Assembly: GCA_031272895.1 (NCBI GenBank)
Contig: JAISSW010000016.1
Location: forward strand, 1-64,000
Length of the DNA: 64,000 nucleotides
Source of the DNA: Clostridium sp.
GTDB taxonomy: Bacteria > Bacillota > Clostridia > Oscillospirales > Acutalibacteraceae
Direction of reading: 5' to 3'
Below, one piece after another: positions 9,263 through 17,892 of this stretch. The notes beneath the pieces are model-generated. The model saw only the letters and a list, made by a program, of their open reading frames with translations. It made no database searches and was not told the DNA's origin. Within the stretch, counting starts at the first letter, position 1. The number at the start of each line of letters is the position of its first letter. Made by a program: the position numbers and the translations under genes.

Positions 9263-11392
9263 GTGACCGCCAACGACATCTTAAAGCAATATTTCGGCTA
9301 TGACGAATTCCGCGAGGGACAGGCGGCACTGATCAACGCTCTCACTCACGGGCGGGACGCGCTGGGTATCATGCCTACCGGCGCGGGGAAATCGGTGTGC
9401 TATCAGATTCCTGCCATGCTGCTTCCCGGCGTAACGCTGGTAATTTCACCGCTTATCTCTCTCATGCGCGACCAAGTGCAGACGTTGGTGAAAAATGGCA
9501 TCCCTGCGGCGTTTGTCAACAGTTCGCTGACTGAAACACAATGGCAAAAGGTCATGAGTAACACCCGCGCCGGGCAATACAAAATTATCTACATCGCCCC
9601 GGAGCGGCTGCTTGCGCCATCCATGCTGGAACTTGCGCAAACCTTGCCAATCTCCCTAATAGCCGTGGACGAGTCCCATTGTATCTCCCAGTGGGGGCAG
9701 GATTTCCGCCCGTCCTATCTCGACATACCCAAGTTTGTGGACGCGTTGCCGACGCGCCCCGTGCTGGCGGGATTCACGGCGACCGCCACGCCAAGGGTTC
9801 GTGATGACATTGCAGCAACGCTGAAGCTACAAAATCCGCTGGTTACTGTCACCGGGTTTGATCGCCCTAACCTATATTTCGAAGTCAAGCAACCGGGAGA
9901 TAAGTATTCCGCGCTATCGGCGTATCTCAAGGAAAACGACGTGGGCGGTATCGTCTATTGCTCCACCCGCAAAGAGGTGGAGAGCGTCACCGAACGCCTG
10001 CAAAAAGACGGCTATTCGGCGGCGCGTTATCATGCGGGATTGTCGGATGCGGAACGCAGTCGCTCCCAGGATGATTTTCTCTATGACCGGGTGAAAATCA
10101 TCGTTGCCACAAACGCCTTCGGTATGGGAATCGACAAATCCAACGTGCGCTTTGTGATTCACTACAATATGCCGCAAAATGTGGAGAGCTATTACCAAGA
10201 AGCGGGACGCGCCGGGCGTGACGGCTTGCCCGCCGACTGTATTTTATTCTACGCCCGCAAGGATATCAATACCGCACTGTTTCTCATCAATCAAAGCGAA
10301 AACCCGGACGAAATCGCCCGTAACAAGCAGCTTTTGAACCAAATGGAACGCTACTGCGAGACGGACGGTTGTCTGCGGCGGTATATGCTCCATTATTTTG
10401 GTGAGAAGACAGAGGACGACTGCGGCAATTGCGGCAACTGCATCGGCAAATTTGACGAGGCAGACGTTACGGTGGACGCGCAAAAGCTGCTGTCGCACAT
10501 CCTGCGACTCAATAAGTCCGGAAAACGCTTTATGTTCACCCACACCGCCGATATTATTCAGGGGAAAAGCGAGGATTTTACCGACCTTTCAACCTACGGC
10601 ATTATGAAAGGTGTTCCGCGTAATTACATCCGCAAGCTGACCAATCGACTGACCGCCTTGGGCTACATTTATGACGACGGCTATCTCAGCACCACGCCAA
10701 AGGCATCCGAGGTCCTGCGCGGCGGCGTTCATGTCACCATTCGAGGGAGAAAGCCGGACGCAAAAGAACGGCAGCGCAAAGAGCGAACTCCCGCCGATTC
10801 GGCAAAATACGCTGTTTCCAATGAGCTCTTGGCAAAGCTCAAAGCATTACGGCTGACGATTGCGCAGGAGGAAACCGTCCCCGCGTTCGTAATCTTTTCG
10901 GATGCCACGCTGGTAGACATGTGCGGCAAGCACCCGCGCAGCGATGAGGAGTTTCTGTCCGTCAGCGGTGTGGGGCAAGTCAAATTGGAACGGTACGGTG
11001 AGCGGTTTTTGGCGCTGCTGTGGCAGGAAGAACCCATCAAACAGACGGCAGAAAAGCCGCCGGAGTTCACACCAGAGAGCTTCCGTGAGTTGGTTGAAAT
11101 CGAAGACGAACCTTTGCTCGTTTCCCGCACGGCGGACAACATCAGTGCCGTATTGGTGCGATACGGGAAACCGAAAATTACAGGTGCCGCCTTGAACAAG
11201 CTGCTCATAGCGGGCGGTTACTTGGAGGTTGTAGATGACGCAAAATTGCCGACCGAAGCGGGGAAATCCATCGGAATAACAACGGTAGAACGCACCAGCG
11301 AACGCGGCACGACCTACACCCAGTGTCTTTACAACGAAGAAGCCCAGCGGGTTTGCGCTGAGTTGGTTTTGTTGGAGGTGACGGCGAAATGA
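9263..11392 (+). CDS. recQ: ATP-dependent DNA helicase RecQ
   Basis: RecQ is a 3'-5' DNA helicase of recombination and repair. The 709-residue product has Walker A GAGKS at 40-44, a helicase box II of DESH (136-139) in place of the usual DEAH, SHCISQWGQDFRP after it, the VI-type motif QEAGRAGRDG, a Cys-rich zinc site (C..GNCGNC), an RQC region and an HRDC domain, then about 100 extra C-terminal residues. The GTG start follows GAGGGTGATG. It lies 29 bases after the RT-nitrilase gene and shares four bases with the next gene. Since it travels with restriction and RT genes, it may be an island copy rather than the housekeeping recQ; only the rest of the genome could tell. Confidence 0.93.
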   Translation: MTANDILKQYFGYDEFREGQAALINALTHGRDALGIMPTGAGKSVCYQIPAMLLPGVTLVISPLISLMRDQVQTLVKNGIPAAFVNSSLTETQWQKVMSNTRAGQYKIIYIAPERLLAPSMLELAQTLPISLIAVDESHCISQWGQDFRPSYLDIPKFVDALPTRPVLAGFTATATPRVRDDIAATLKLQNPLVTVTGFDRPNLYFEVKQPGDKYSALSAYLKENDVGGIVYCSTRKEVESVTERLQKDGYSAARYHAGLSDAERSRSQDDFLYDRVKIIVATNAFGMGIDKSNVRFVIHYNMPQNVESYYQEAGRAGRDGLPADCILFYARKDINTALFLINQSENPDEIARNKQLLNQMERYCETDGCLRRYMLHYFGEKTEDDCGNCGNCIGKFDEADVTVDAQKLLSHILRLNKSGKRFMFTHTADIIQGKSEDFTDLSTYGIMKGVPRNYIRKLTNRLTALGYIYDDGYLSTTPKASEVLRGGVHVTIRGRKPDAKERQRKERTPADSAKYAVSNELLAKLKALRLTIAQEETVPAFVIFSDATLVDMCGKHPRSDEEFLSVSGVGQVKLERYGERFLALLWQEEPIKQTAEKPPEFTPESFRELVEIEDEPLLVSRTADNISAVLVRYGKPKITGAALNKLLIAGGYLEVVDDAKLPTEAGKSIGITTVERTSERGTTYTQCLYNEEAQRVCAELVLLEVTAK

Positions 11393-11673
11393 TTTATTTT
11401 TGGATTTACGTTGCCTTTATAAATCTGTTAGCACTCATCCTTACTGTGCGTGATAAAAACGCAGCCAAACGAGATTATTGGCGAATCAAGGAGCGGACGC
11501 TCATATTTGTTGCCATTCTTGGCGGTTCAATCGCTATGATGGTCACTATGAAGTTGATTCGTCACAAAACAAGGCACGTAAAATTTATGGTTGGAATTCC
11601 ATTCATTATTGTTTTACAAGCGGCGGTCGTTGGCTTACTTGTATGGAAAGGGATATTGCTATTCCAATGGTAA
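11389..11673 (+). CDS. DUF1294 family membrane protein
   Basis: This 94-residue protein has three hydrophobic segments and a central basic loop: an N-terminal helix, the KNAAKRDYWRIKE loop, a second helix (LIFVAILGGSIAMMV), a KxRHKTRHVKF stretch and a third helix. That arrangement fits the small DUF1294 membrane family, which has no known function. Translation is coupled to recQ by an ATGA overlap. Between its end and the next gene are about 90 bases in which I see only the ribosome-binding site of the downstream gene. Confidence 0.75.
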   Translation: MIYFWIYVAFINLLALILTVRDKNAAKRDYWRIKERTLIFVAILGGSIAMMVTMKLIRHKTRHVKFMVGIPFIIVLQAAVVGLLVWKGILLFQW

Positions 11674-11764
11674 AGAGATTGATGTGCGGTTTTTATGACT
11701 GAAAACAAAATGTATCATCGCGGATGACGACCCGGATTTTTGGGCCGAAATAGGAGGAACTCAT

Positions 11765-12298
11765 ATGGTTTCGTTAAATCTGGACAAAATAATTGAGTAC
11801 ATGGAAATTTACGGTAATGATATTGAAGAGAACCATCGAGGATGGTATGACCGCCGCGACGGACAAATTCATGTGTTTTCACGTGAAGTCCTTGGGTACA
11901 TTGAGGACTTGGACGAAAACGAAGAACCTGATTTTTCTAAGTTCCCCGAATGGCAGCGCGAAGAAGTCGCCGAAGCCCTGGCGTTTTACGAAAAGTGGGA
12001 CGGCAAGTCACTGGTATCCATGCCCGACCGCTATGAATTTAACCAATACGGCATTATGGAAGAATATCGTGACTGCCAAGACAATCCCGCCATTTATAAT
12101 CAGTTGGACGCATCATTGCACGGCAAAGGTGCGTTTCGGCGGTTCAAAGACACCGCCCTGCGGTTAGGACTGCTTCAACAGTGGTATACGTTTCGTGATA
12201 ATGCAATGCTCGAAAAAGCGCGTCAATGGTGCGATGAAAATAATATTCCGTATATACAGGAGAAGGGCGGAACTGCGGAAGCAAGGAGAAAAGAATGA
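11765..12298 (+). CDS. UPF0158 family protein
   Basis: The 177-residue acidic protein has the marks of the uncharacterised UPF0158 family: an N-terminal VSLNLDKIIEYME block, a middle part that reads like a partially described protein surface, and the conserved GAFRRFKDT motif near residue 125 followed by WYTFRDN. No catalytic or membrane segment is evident. The start is fixed by AGGAGG seven to eight bases upstream of the ATG. It shares four bases with the following flavoprotein-like gene, suggesting co-translation. Function is unknown. Confidence 0.7.
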   Translation: MVSLNLDKIIEYMEIYGNDIEENHRGWYDRRDGQIHVFSREVLGYIEDLDENEEPDFSKFPEWQREEVAEALAFYEKWDGKSLVSMPDRYEFNQYGIMEEYRDCQDNPAIYNQLDASLHGKGAFRRFKDTALRLGLLQQWYTFRDNAMLEKARQWCDENNIPYIQEKGGTAEARRKE

Positions 12299-12945
12299 GA
12301 TCATTGATAACACTAGGCATTTATCGACATTTCAAGGGTAACTTCTATGAGGTGGTCGGTACGGCAAAGCACAGCGAGACGCTGGAAGATATGGTTATAT
12401 ACAAAGCCCTCTATGGCGAAAGAGGTACATGGGTTCGCCCCGCCGCCATGTGGGGTGAACTTGTAGAAGTTGATGGCAAGACCGTCAGGCGGTTTGAACC
12501 AGTATCCAAAGATTCTGCATCTTGGCTGGATACCGTCCAAACCGGGGTTTTATCCACTATCAACCCGGACGGTTCGCCCCATGCCGTGCCGGTACATTTT
12601 GTCTTTCTGAATGGCATGATTTATATTCACTGCGGCGCACATGGGCAAAAATATGAGAACATACTCAGGAGTGAACGCGTGAGTTTCACCGCATGGGAGA
12701 TGAGCGGCTACTCGCATAACAACAATCCCGAACCCTGCCGCACAGGGACGGATTATAGAAGCGTTGTTTTGAGCGACAATGCCAAAATTGTGGATGATAC
12801 CGCACTCAAACGTAAGGTTCTTGAGGCGTTTGCGCTGAAATACACGCCTCACAAGGACTCAGACAATATCCCAGAAGAAGCAGTCAGTCGTACTTGCGTG
12901 ATTGAGATTTGCGGCGAGATGACCGAGAAGGCGAAGGGGTGCTGA
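12295..12945 (+). CDS. DUF1653 domain fused to a pyridoxamine 5'-phosphate oxidase-like domain
   Basis: The 216-residue product joins two small domains. Residues 1 to about 70 match DUF1653 (GIYRHFKGNFYEVVGTAKHSE, then VIYKALYG and a WVRP element). Residues from about 75 on are a split-barrel flavin-binding fold of the PNPOx-like family (GVLSTINPDGSPHAVPVHFVF, then a HCGAHGQKYENI stretch), usually FMN- or F420-type oxidoreductases of unknown substrate. The two domains are commonly separate proteins. The start codon overlaps the preceding stop as ATGA. A few codons after the stop begin a tiny reading (12944-12973) that I do not regard as a gene. Confidence 0.75.
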   Translation: MRSLITLGIYRHFKGNFYEVVGTAKHSETLEDMVIYKALYGERGTWVRPAAMWGELVEVDGKTVRRFEPVSKDSASWLDTVQTGVLSTINPDGSPHAVPVHFVFLNGMIYIHCGAHGQKYENILRSERVSFTAWEMSGYSHNNNPEPCRTGTDYRSVVLSDNAKIVDDTALKRKVLEAFALKYTPHKDSDNIPEEAVSRTCVIEICGEMTEKAKGC

Positions 12946-12989
12946 TGATGGTGCTGGACGTTGCGCTGGGGTAAGCAAAGGAGAACCCG

Positions 12990-13658
12990 ATGAAATCTGA
13001 ACGAAATCTTATTACGCAAATCTACGACACACTCTTCACGCATTACGGCGACCTGCATTGGTGGCCGGCGCGGACACTGTCCCTCGACCTCCGGGCGTAT
13101 GAAGTTATTGTCGGAGCGATTCTCACGCAGAATACCGCGTGGGGCAATGTGGAGAAGGCAATCGCCAATTTCGGCGGCAACCTTACGCCGGAATTTGTGG
13201 CGGACGTTGATACAACCGAGTTGATAGAAATCATCCGCCCCGCCGGATTTTTTAACCAAAAATCTGCCTATCTTAAGGCGGTGTCGGCGTGGTATGCGAA
13301 ATATGATTATGATGCCCAGACCGTGCAAAAAGAGCCGCTGGAAAAGCTCCGCGCCGAGTTGCTGGCGGTAAAAGGCGTGGGGCAGGAAACCGCCGATTCC
13401 ATTCTGCTGTACGCCTTCGGATTCCAGACCTTTGTCGTGGACGCGTACACCAATAGGTTGTGCGAACGGTATCCCATAGGCGCAGGCAAGGGTTACGGCG
13501 CGGTCAAGGCGTATTTCGGGGCGCGTCTTCCTAAAAACGCTGAGGTGTACAACCATTACCACGCGCTGATTGTAATTAACGCAAAAGAGCATTGCCGCAA
13601 GAAACCGCTGTGCGACAATTGCCCGTTGGCGGCGGGATGCCAAAGAATTTTAACGTAA
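12990..13658 (+). CDS. HhH-GPD DNA glycosylase, MagIII-like (endonuclease III superfamily)
   Basis: Base-excision repair enzyme of 222 residues. It shows the helix-hairpin-helix VKGVGQETAD (about 127-136), the catalytic Asp151 in VVDAYTNR, and a C-terminal iron-sulphur cluster site with cysteines 202, 208, 211 and 217. In endonuclease III the hairpin carries a lysine that makes the enzyme a lyase; here that position is Gln/Glu, so a monofunctional glycosylase acting on alkylated bases, as in Helicobacter MagIII, is more likely. The ATG follows AAGGAG. It is in the same orientation as the surrounding small genes and 13 bases ahead of the protease gene. Confidence 0.82.
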   Translation: MKSERNLITQIYDTLFTHYGDLHWWPARTLSLDLRAYEVIVGAILTQNTAWGNVEKAIANFGGNLTPEFVADVDTTELIEIIRPAGFFNQKSAYLKAVSAWYAKYDYDAQTVQKEPLEKLRAELLAVKGVGQETADSILLYAFGFQTFVVDAYTNRLCERYPIGAGKGYGAVKAYFGARLPKNAEVYNHYHALIVINAKEHCRKKPLCDNCPLAAGCQRILT

Positions 13659-13670
13659 GGAGGCGATGGC

Positions 13671-14351
13671 GTGTGCCAATATAATCTAATCCGTGCCGAC
13701 CGTAAGACCGTTTCGCTGAAAATTACCAAAGACGGCAACGTAGAAGTCCGTGCCCCGCGCTCGGCGGCAAAAACGTGGATTGACGAGTTCGTGCGGTCAA
13801 AAGAAAAATGGATTGAACAACGCCTCGTCGCCGTTCAAGAGCGGCAGGAGCAGAGGGAAGAATTTACTGTTACATACGGTTCACGCCTTCTGTGGCGCGG
13901 TGCGGAATATCCGCTCATCGGTGAAACAGAAGGTAACCGCATATGGCTTGACGACGCGGGTTTTCACCTCCCCGCCGGGCGGGACGCGGACACGCTGAAA
14001 TATAACGTGATACGCTTATATAAAATTTACGCAAAGCCATATTTAACTGAGCGGACACTTCATTTTGCCAAGCTGATGGGCGTTTTGCCCGCCGCCGTGA
14101 AAGTGACTGACGCAAAAACCCGTTGGGGAAGTTGCAGCGGCAAGAAGTCCATCAACTTCTCGTGGCGGTTGATGATGGCGGAGGATGACGTAATTGATGC
14201 GGTGGTGGTGCATGAGTTAGCACACATCAAGGAGATGAACCACTCCCCAGCGTTTTGGGCGATTGTAGAGAGTATCTTGCCCGACTACAAACAGCGGCAG
14301 GCAAAACTCAAAGCTCTGCAAAAGAAGCTCGCCGCCGAAGACTGGGATTGA
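13671..14351 (+). CDS. YgjP-like zinc metalloprotease (M48/SprT-like, DUF45)
   Basis: The 226-residue product belongs to the YgjP/DUF45 family of predicted zinc peptidases. The metal site is HELAH at 181-185 with a further His191, and the family-typical RWGSCS element is at 151-156. It has no signal peptide or membrane segment, so it should act in the cytoplasm. Start is GTG after AAGGAGG. The natural substrate of such proteins is unknown, although relatives often occur beside restriction genes. It is the last gene of the long plus-strand series and converges with the HTH/zinc-finger gene two bases away. Confidence 0.83.
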   Translation: MCQYNLIRADRKTVSLKITKDGNVEVRAPRSAAKTWIDEFVRSKEKWIEQRLVAVQERQEQREEFTVTYGSRLLWRGAEYPLIGETEGNRIWLDDAGFHLPAGRDADTLKYNVIRLYKIYAKPYLTERTLHFAKLMGVLPAAVKVTDAKTRWGSCSGKKSINFSWRLMMAEDDVIDAVVVHELAHIKEMNHSPAFWAIVESILPDYKQRQAKLKALQKKLAAEDWD

Positions 14352-14353
14352 GA

Positions 14354-14956
14354 TTACAATTCCAGTTCGGCGATGACGGCACTGAATTTTTCTTTTTCAG
14401 CTTCGGTGATGACGTCCTTCTTATGCAGGATTTCAAGGATGATTTGGCAGGAAGAGAGAACGGGTGTCGGTTCCCCAATAGCTTCTTCTTCCTCAAACGC
14501 CACGGGAACGGCAATTTTCTTAGGGATACTTTTTCGCTTCGGCGGCTTCCCAAACCGCGCGGTCATGTAGCAATCCATAGAACAGTATTTCCTTGTTTTT
14601 TGTGCCAAATTGTCAAACTCCGTGCCGCATTGCTGGCAGGCGACAATGTTGTGCGGGAGCGGGTGGCGTACCCTTGCTTGCGCTTTCCAAAAAAGCTGGC
14701 GGCATTTTGCGCTGCAGTATTGCTTCGACTTCTGTTTTGGATTTTGCACGAGCGGTTCGCCGCAAAATTTACAGGTGGTTCGAGGGATCTGCTTCGGCGG
14801 TGGCGACGGGACGACCTTCACCCCTTCACCCAGCCCGTTTCGCTTGCAGTAGGATTTGATGGAGTTGATATTGAGCTCAGTCTTCTGAGCGATAATCCCA
14901 TAAGAATCGCCGTGCTTTCGTAGCGAGACAATCCACGCTTTTCCCAATTCGGTCAT
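14354..14956 (-). CDS. HTH/zinc-finger DNA-binding protein, copy 1 of a recombinase-linked pair
   Basis: This 200-residue protein begins with a sigma-like helix-turn-helix (SYGIIAQKTELNINSIKSYCKRNG) and continues with two zinc modules: C62/C65 with C81/C85, and C107/C110 with C125/C129, then a proline/lysine linker and a C-terminal helical segment. Its layout is the same as that of the gene at 17893-18528, with CKxC, YCSxxCR and YCSxxCY elements in matching order. Such proteins are often labelled as sigma-70-like and occur beside serine recombinases; their function is not established. The ATG is preceded by GAAAGGAAC. The promoter closely resembles that of the paralogue. Confidence 0.75.
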   Translation of the reverse strand: MTELGKAWIVSLRKHGDSYGIIAQKTELNINSIKSYCKRNGLGEGVKVVPSPPPKQIPRTTCKFCGEPLVQNPKQKSKQYCSAKCRQLFWKAQARVRHPLPHNIVACQQCGTEFDNLAQKTRKYCSMDCYMTARFGKPPKRKSIPKKIAVPVAFEEEEAIGEPTPVLSSCQIILEILHKKDVITEAEKEKFSAVIAELEL

Positions 14957-14994
14957 ATGCGAGTTCCTTTCTTCGGTGCGGTTGCGTCCTTATA

Positions 14995-15046
14995 TTTATC
15001 ACTCAAACCCGGCGAAAAGTCAAGCTATAAAGGCAAAAGTTATCAA
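14995..15046 (-). promoter_or_regulatory. Promoter with upstream box for HTH/zinc-finger gene copy 1
   Basis: On the minus strand a -35 TTGACT (15018-15023) and -10 GATAAA (14995-15000) are 17 bases apart, 38 bases before the ATG. Upstream, TTGATAACTTTT (15035-15046) and CTTGACTTTTC around the -35 recur in the promoter of the paralogue at 18.6 kb. Confidence 0.6.
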
Positions 15047-15093
15047 TTACTTTTCTTGTCGGAAGATTAAATATAACAACTCAAAAATAATGC

Positions 15094-15122
15094 TTGATAT
15101 TATTCCGATATTGTGGTATACT
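15094..15122 (+). promoter_or_regulatory. Promoter of the Fic gene
   Basis: TTGATA (15094-15099) and TATACT (15117-15122) are separated by 17 bases and lie 27 bases before the fic start. It is arranged divergently from the promoter of the HTH/zinc-finger gene, with about 70 bases between the two -35 elements. Confidence 0.65.
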
Positions 15123-15148
15123 ATTAAGGTGAAAGTGAGGTGCCTTCC

Positions 15149-16072
15149 ATGGAATATATGACAGTCAAAGAAGCGGCGGCAAAATGGCTGATTTCTGACC
15201 GCCGTGTCAGAATCCTTTGCGCCGCGGGAAAAATTGACGGCGTAACGCAAAAAGGGCGAGCGTATCTGATACCCGTCGACGCTTTAAAGCCTGCCGATGG
15301 GCGAGCCTATCGCGGCGTGGAATTATCGGAACAATACGCCGCTTTATTCGCCGCCATCGACGCGCAAAAAAGCGAGCTTGACCGCCGCCGTCCGCTCACG
15401 CAGGGGGAGCTTCAGCGTTTACGTGACGAGTTTTTGGTGGACTTCACCTACAACTCTAACGCCATCGAGGGCAACACCCTCACGCTGAAGGAGACCGCCC
15501 TGGCGCTGGAAGGCGTGACCATCGATAAAAAGCCGCTGAAAGACCATCTGGAGGCGGTCGGCCACCGCGACGCCTTTGTCTACGTGGAGGATTTGGTGGG
15601 ACAGAAAACGGCGCTCACCGAACGCATCATTAAAGAAATTCATTCGCTGGTGCTGATGAACCGCCCGGAAGACAAGGGGGTTTACCGCCGGATGCCGGTG
15701 CAGATCATGGGGGCGTTTCACCAGCCGCCGCAGCCCTATCTCGTGCCGGTTCAGATGGAATCGCTGGTTGCGGACTTTGCCAAAGACAATCGCCATCCAA
15801 TTGAAAAAGCGGCGATGTTCCACTTGAATTTTGAGGGGATTCATCCCTTCATCGACGGCAACGGACGCACTGGGCGTCTGCTTCTGAATCTCATGCTGAT
15901 GCAGGTGGGTTACCCGCCGGTCAACGTCAAATTCACCGACCGCCAACGCTATTATGCCTGTTTCGACAGCTATTACCGCGACAGCGATGCCGCGCCAATG
16001 ATTACCATGGTGGCGGAGTATGTCGGTGAGCGGCTGGGGCAGTATCTTACCATCTTGGAGGCAAAATCGTGA
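15149..16072 (+). CDS. Fic-family protein with N-terminal MerR-like HTH
   Basis: Fic enzymes transfer AMP or a related group onto target proteins. The 307-residue product has the full active-site motif HPFIDGNGRTGR at 232-243 and an N-terminal autoinhibitory SNAIEG at 103-108, which places it among Fic proteins with the inhibitory helix in the same chain. Residues 1-45 form a winged-helix or excisionase-like module (MTVKEAAAKWLISDRRVRIL), suggesting DNA binding. The ATG at 15149 follows GAGGTG; a GTG at 15140 is less likely. It overlaps the next gene as GTGA. Targets are unknown; relatives act as stress regulators or toxins. Confidence 0.88.
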   Translation: MEYMTVKEAAAKWLISDRRVRILCAAGKIDGVTQKGRAYLIPVDALKPADGRAYRGVELSEQYAALFAAIDAQKSELDRRRPLTQGELQRLRDEFLVDFTYNSNAIEGNTLTLKETALALEGVTIDKKPLKDHLEAVGHRDAFVYVEDLVGQKTALTERIIKEIHSLVLMNRPEDKGVYRRMPVQIMGAFHQPPQPYLVPVQMESLVADFAKDNRHPIEKAAMFHLNFEGIHPFIDGNGRTGRLLLNLMLMQVGYPPVNVKFTDRQRYYACFDSYYRDSDAAPMITMVAEYVGERLGQYLTILEAKS

Positions 16073-16413
16073 GCGAAAAAGACGAAGCGAAAGAAGTGGA
16101 CGAGGCGGTGCGGGAAATTATGAAGGAATTGGCTCCGCTACTGAGCGGTTTTAATGATGTCATGCGGAACGGAATAAAAACGACCAAACCGCTGGTTGAA
16201 CAAGCTATCCGCCGCCGTGAAACCGATGAGGACGAGCTTTGCAGGCTGTTCGATTCGCTGCTGACCTATGTCACGCTGGACGAGGGTTTGACGCTTTTCA
16301 AGCGGTTTGCCCGGTATGTTTATAGCTTCAATCCCCAACTCGCCTACGACTACATCATGATTTACAAAGACACCTACGACTCGGATGAAGATGAGCCCGA
16401 TGAGGACGATTGA
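16069..16413 (+). CDS. Small acidic protein of unknown function, coupled to Fic
   Basis: I do not recognise this 114-residue protein. It is helical and highly charged: an N-terminal KDEAKEVDEAVREIMKEL helix, a middle part around LCRLFDSLLTYV, and an acidic tail (SDEDEPDEDD). The GTG start overlaps the fic stop codon by four bases, so the two should be translated together, which makes a partner or regulator role for Fic plausible. Its last 40 bases overlap the 3' end of the convergent recombinase gene. No enzymatic motif is visible. Confidence 0.6.
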   Translation: MSEKDEAKEVDEAVREIMKELAPLLSGFNDVMRNGIKTTKPLVEQAIRRRETDEDELCRLFDSLLTYVTLDEGLTLFKRFARYVYSFNPQLAYDYIMIYKDTYDSDEDEPDEDD

Positions 16414-17882
16414 ATTTCCTGCAGGCTCCGCGCTAAAACGGTATCTTTGACGAAATTCATTCTGTTTGGCATAAAATCCCGTATCGGAAACTTTAACGTT
16501 TCACCTGTGATAAAGCGAATGCGCATCATCCTTTTCACTTCGCCAAACACCTCCGCCCGCTCCACCATGACGCGCCACGCCGTCTCGACTAAGGGAAAAT
16601 CGCACGGCGACCGTTCGGCGGCATTGGCGATGAAAGCACCTATTTTCGCTTGGCGGTTTTCGTCTTTGACGACTTGTCCGCAGAGATTCTCACAAAGTCG
16701 CAAGACCTCTGGGTGCAGGTTGAACAATTCCAGCACCGCTTGATTGAAAATATAAGCGACCGGTTCTTCGTGAAGCAACTGGGATGTGCAATCTTTACTG
16801 CCGCCGTAGACATTTCCGCATCGCCAGTGAGCTTTTCTGAAATCGCGGCGCGGGTCGCCCTCTCTGTAGTTTGCTAAAAAACGGTGGCCATACAGACCAC
16901 CGCATTCACCGCAAAATATTTTGTTGGAGAAAATGCCTACCGTTGGGGCAAGGTCTATCTGCTTCCCTTCAATTCGGCGTTTCACCTCGTCAAACACCGC
17001 TTTGCTGACAATTCCCTCGTGCCCATCCTCAATCCAAAACTGCTCCAGCTCGCCTTCATTTTTCTTGCGGGTTTTGGTAAGATAATCGGTGGTAAAACCC
17101 TTTTGCAACAAAGCGTTTCCAGCGTATTTTTCATTCGTGAGGATGCTGTACACAACATTTTTTTGCCAGACTCTCTTACCGCCGGGTGTTGGCACACCCT
17201 CATTTGTCAGCGCAATCCCGATACCGGACGTCGTATGACCTTCCAAAAACATCCGATAAATTCGGCGGACAATGACCGCTTCTTCCTCCACAATCTCCGG
17301 CTTGCCGTCGCCGCCTTTTTTATAGCCGAGAAATCTCGTGTAAGGCATGGAATACTCGCCCCTCGCCATGCGTTTGCGCTGCCCCCATGCGGTATTTTCG
17401 CTTAAGCTCCTCGATTCCTCTTGCGCGAGGCTGGACATCAGCGTAATGAGGAATTCTCCCTTGCTGTCGAAGGTGAAAATGTTCTCTTTCTGAAAAAACA
17501 CCTCAACGCCTGCCGCTTTAAGGGCACGGATGGAATTGAGAGAATCGACTGTATTTCTGGCGAAGCGGCTGACACTTTTCGTAACAATAAGGTCAAACCG
17601 CCTGGCGAGTCCATCCTCCATCATCTTTTGGAACTGCGGACGCTGCTTGCCGCCTGTGGCTGAGATGCCCTCGTCGTAGTACATGCACAAATACTCCCAC
17701 CCCGGATGCTCAGAAATAAAGGTGGGGAAATAGGTCATTTGAGCTTCCAGACTGCTCTGTTGCTCATCTTTTTCGGTACTCACTCGGGCGTATCCAACCA
17801 CCCGCCGTGTCAGCGGACGCTGTTCGGCATTGGAGATGCGAAAGCCCTGCGTCGCTTCGATTTTAATGATTCGCTTTTCCAT
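16374..17882 (-). CDS. Large serine recombinase (resolvase/integrase)
   Basis: The 502-residue product is a site-specific recombinase: catalytic Ser35 in GYARVST, the resolvase domain with VSRFARN and the E-helix region, a recombinase domain (GIGIALTNEGVPTPGGKRVW), a zinc-ribbon segment (CGECGGLYGHR, then HWRCGN and C) and a helical C-terminus. Enzymes of this class integrate and excise mobile elements. It is the best evidence that this flank of the island is or was mobile. It lies ten bases after the HTH/zinc-finger gene at 17893, same strand, so the two are probably one transcript. It has no frameshift, so it may be active. I could not identify attachment sites. Confidence 0.92.
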   Translation of the reverse strand: MEKRIIKIEATQGFRISNAEQRPLTRRVVGYARVSTEKDEQQSSLEAQMTYFPTFISEHPGWEYLCMYYDEGISATGGKQRPQFQKMMEDGLARRFDLIVTKSVSRFARNTVDSLNSIRALKAAGVEVFFQKENIFTFDSKGEFLITLMSSLAQEESRSLSENTAWGQRKRMARGEYSMPYTRFLGYKKGGDGKPEIVEEEAVIVRRIYRMFLEGHTTSGIGIALTNEGVPTPGGKRVWQKNVVYSILTNEKYAGNALLQKGFTTDYLTKTRKKNEGELEQFWIEDGHEGIVSKAVFDEVKRRIEGKQIDLAPTVGIFSNKIFCGECGGLYGHRFLANYREGDPRRDFRKAHWRCGNVYGGSKDCTSQLLHEEPVAYIFNQAVLELFNLHPEVLRLCENLCGQVVKDENRQAKIGAFIANAAERSPCDFPLVETAWRVMVERAEVFGEVKRMMRIRFITGETLKFPIRDFMPNRMNFVKDTVLARSLQEIQSSSSGSSSSES

Positions 17883-17892
17883 ACATATCCCC

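Noticed and set aside
12944-12973. Nine-codon reading after the flavoprotein-like gene
   Set aside because: It is too short and has no ribosome-binding site of its own; probably a remnant or chance.
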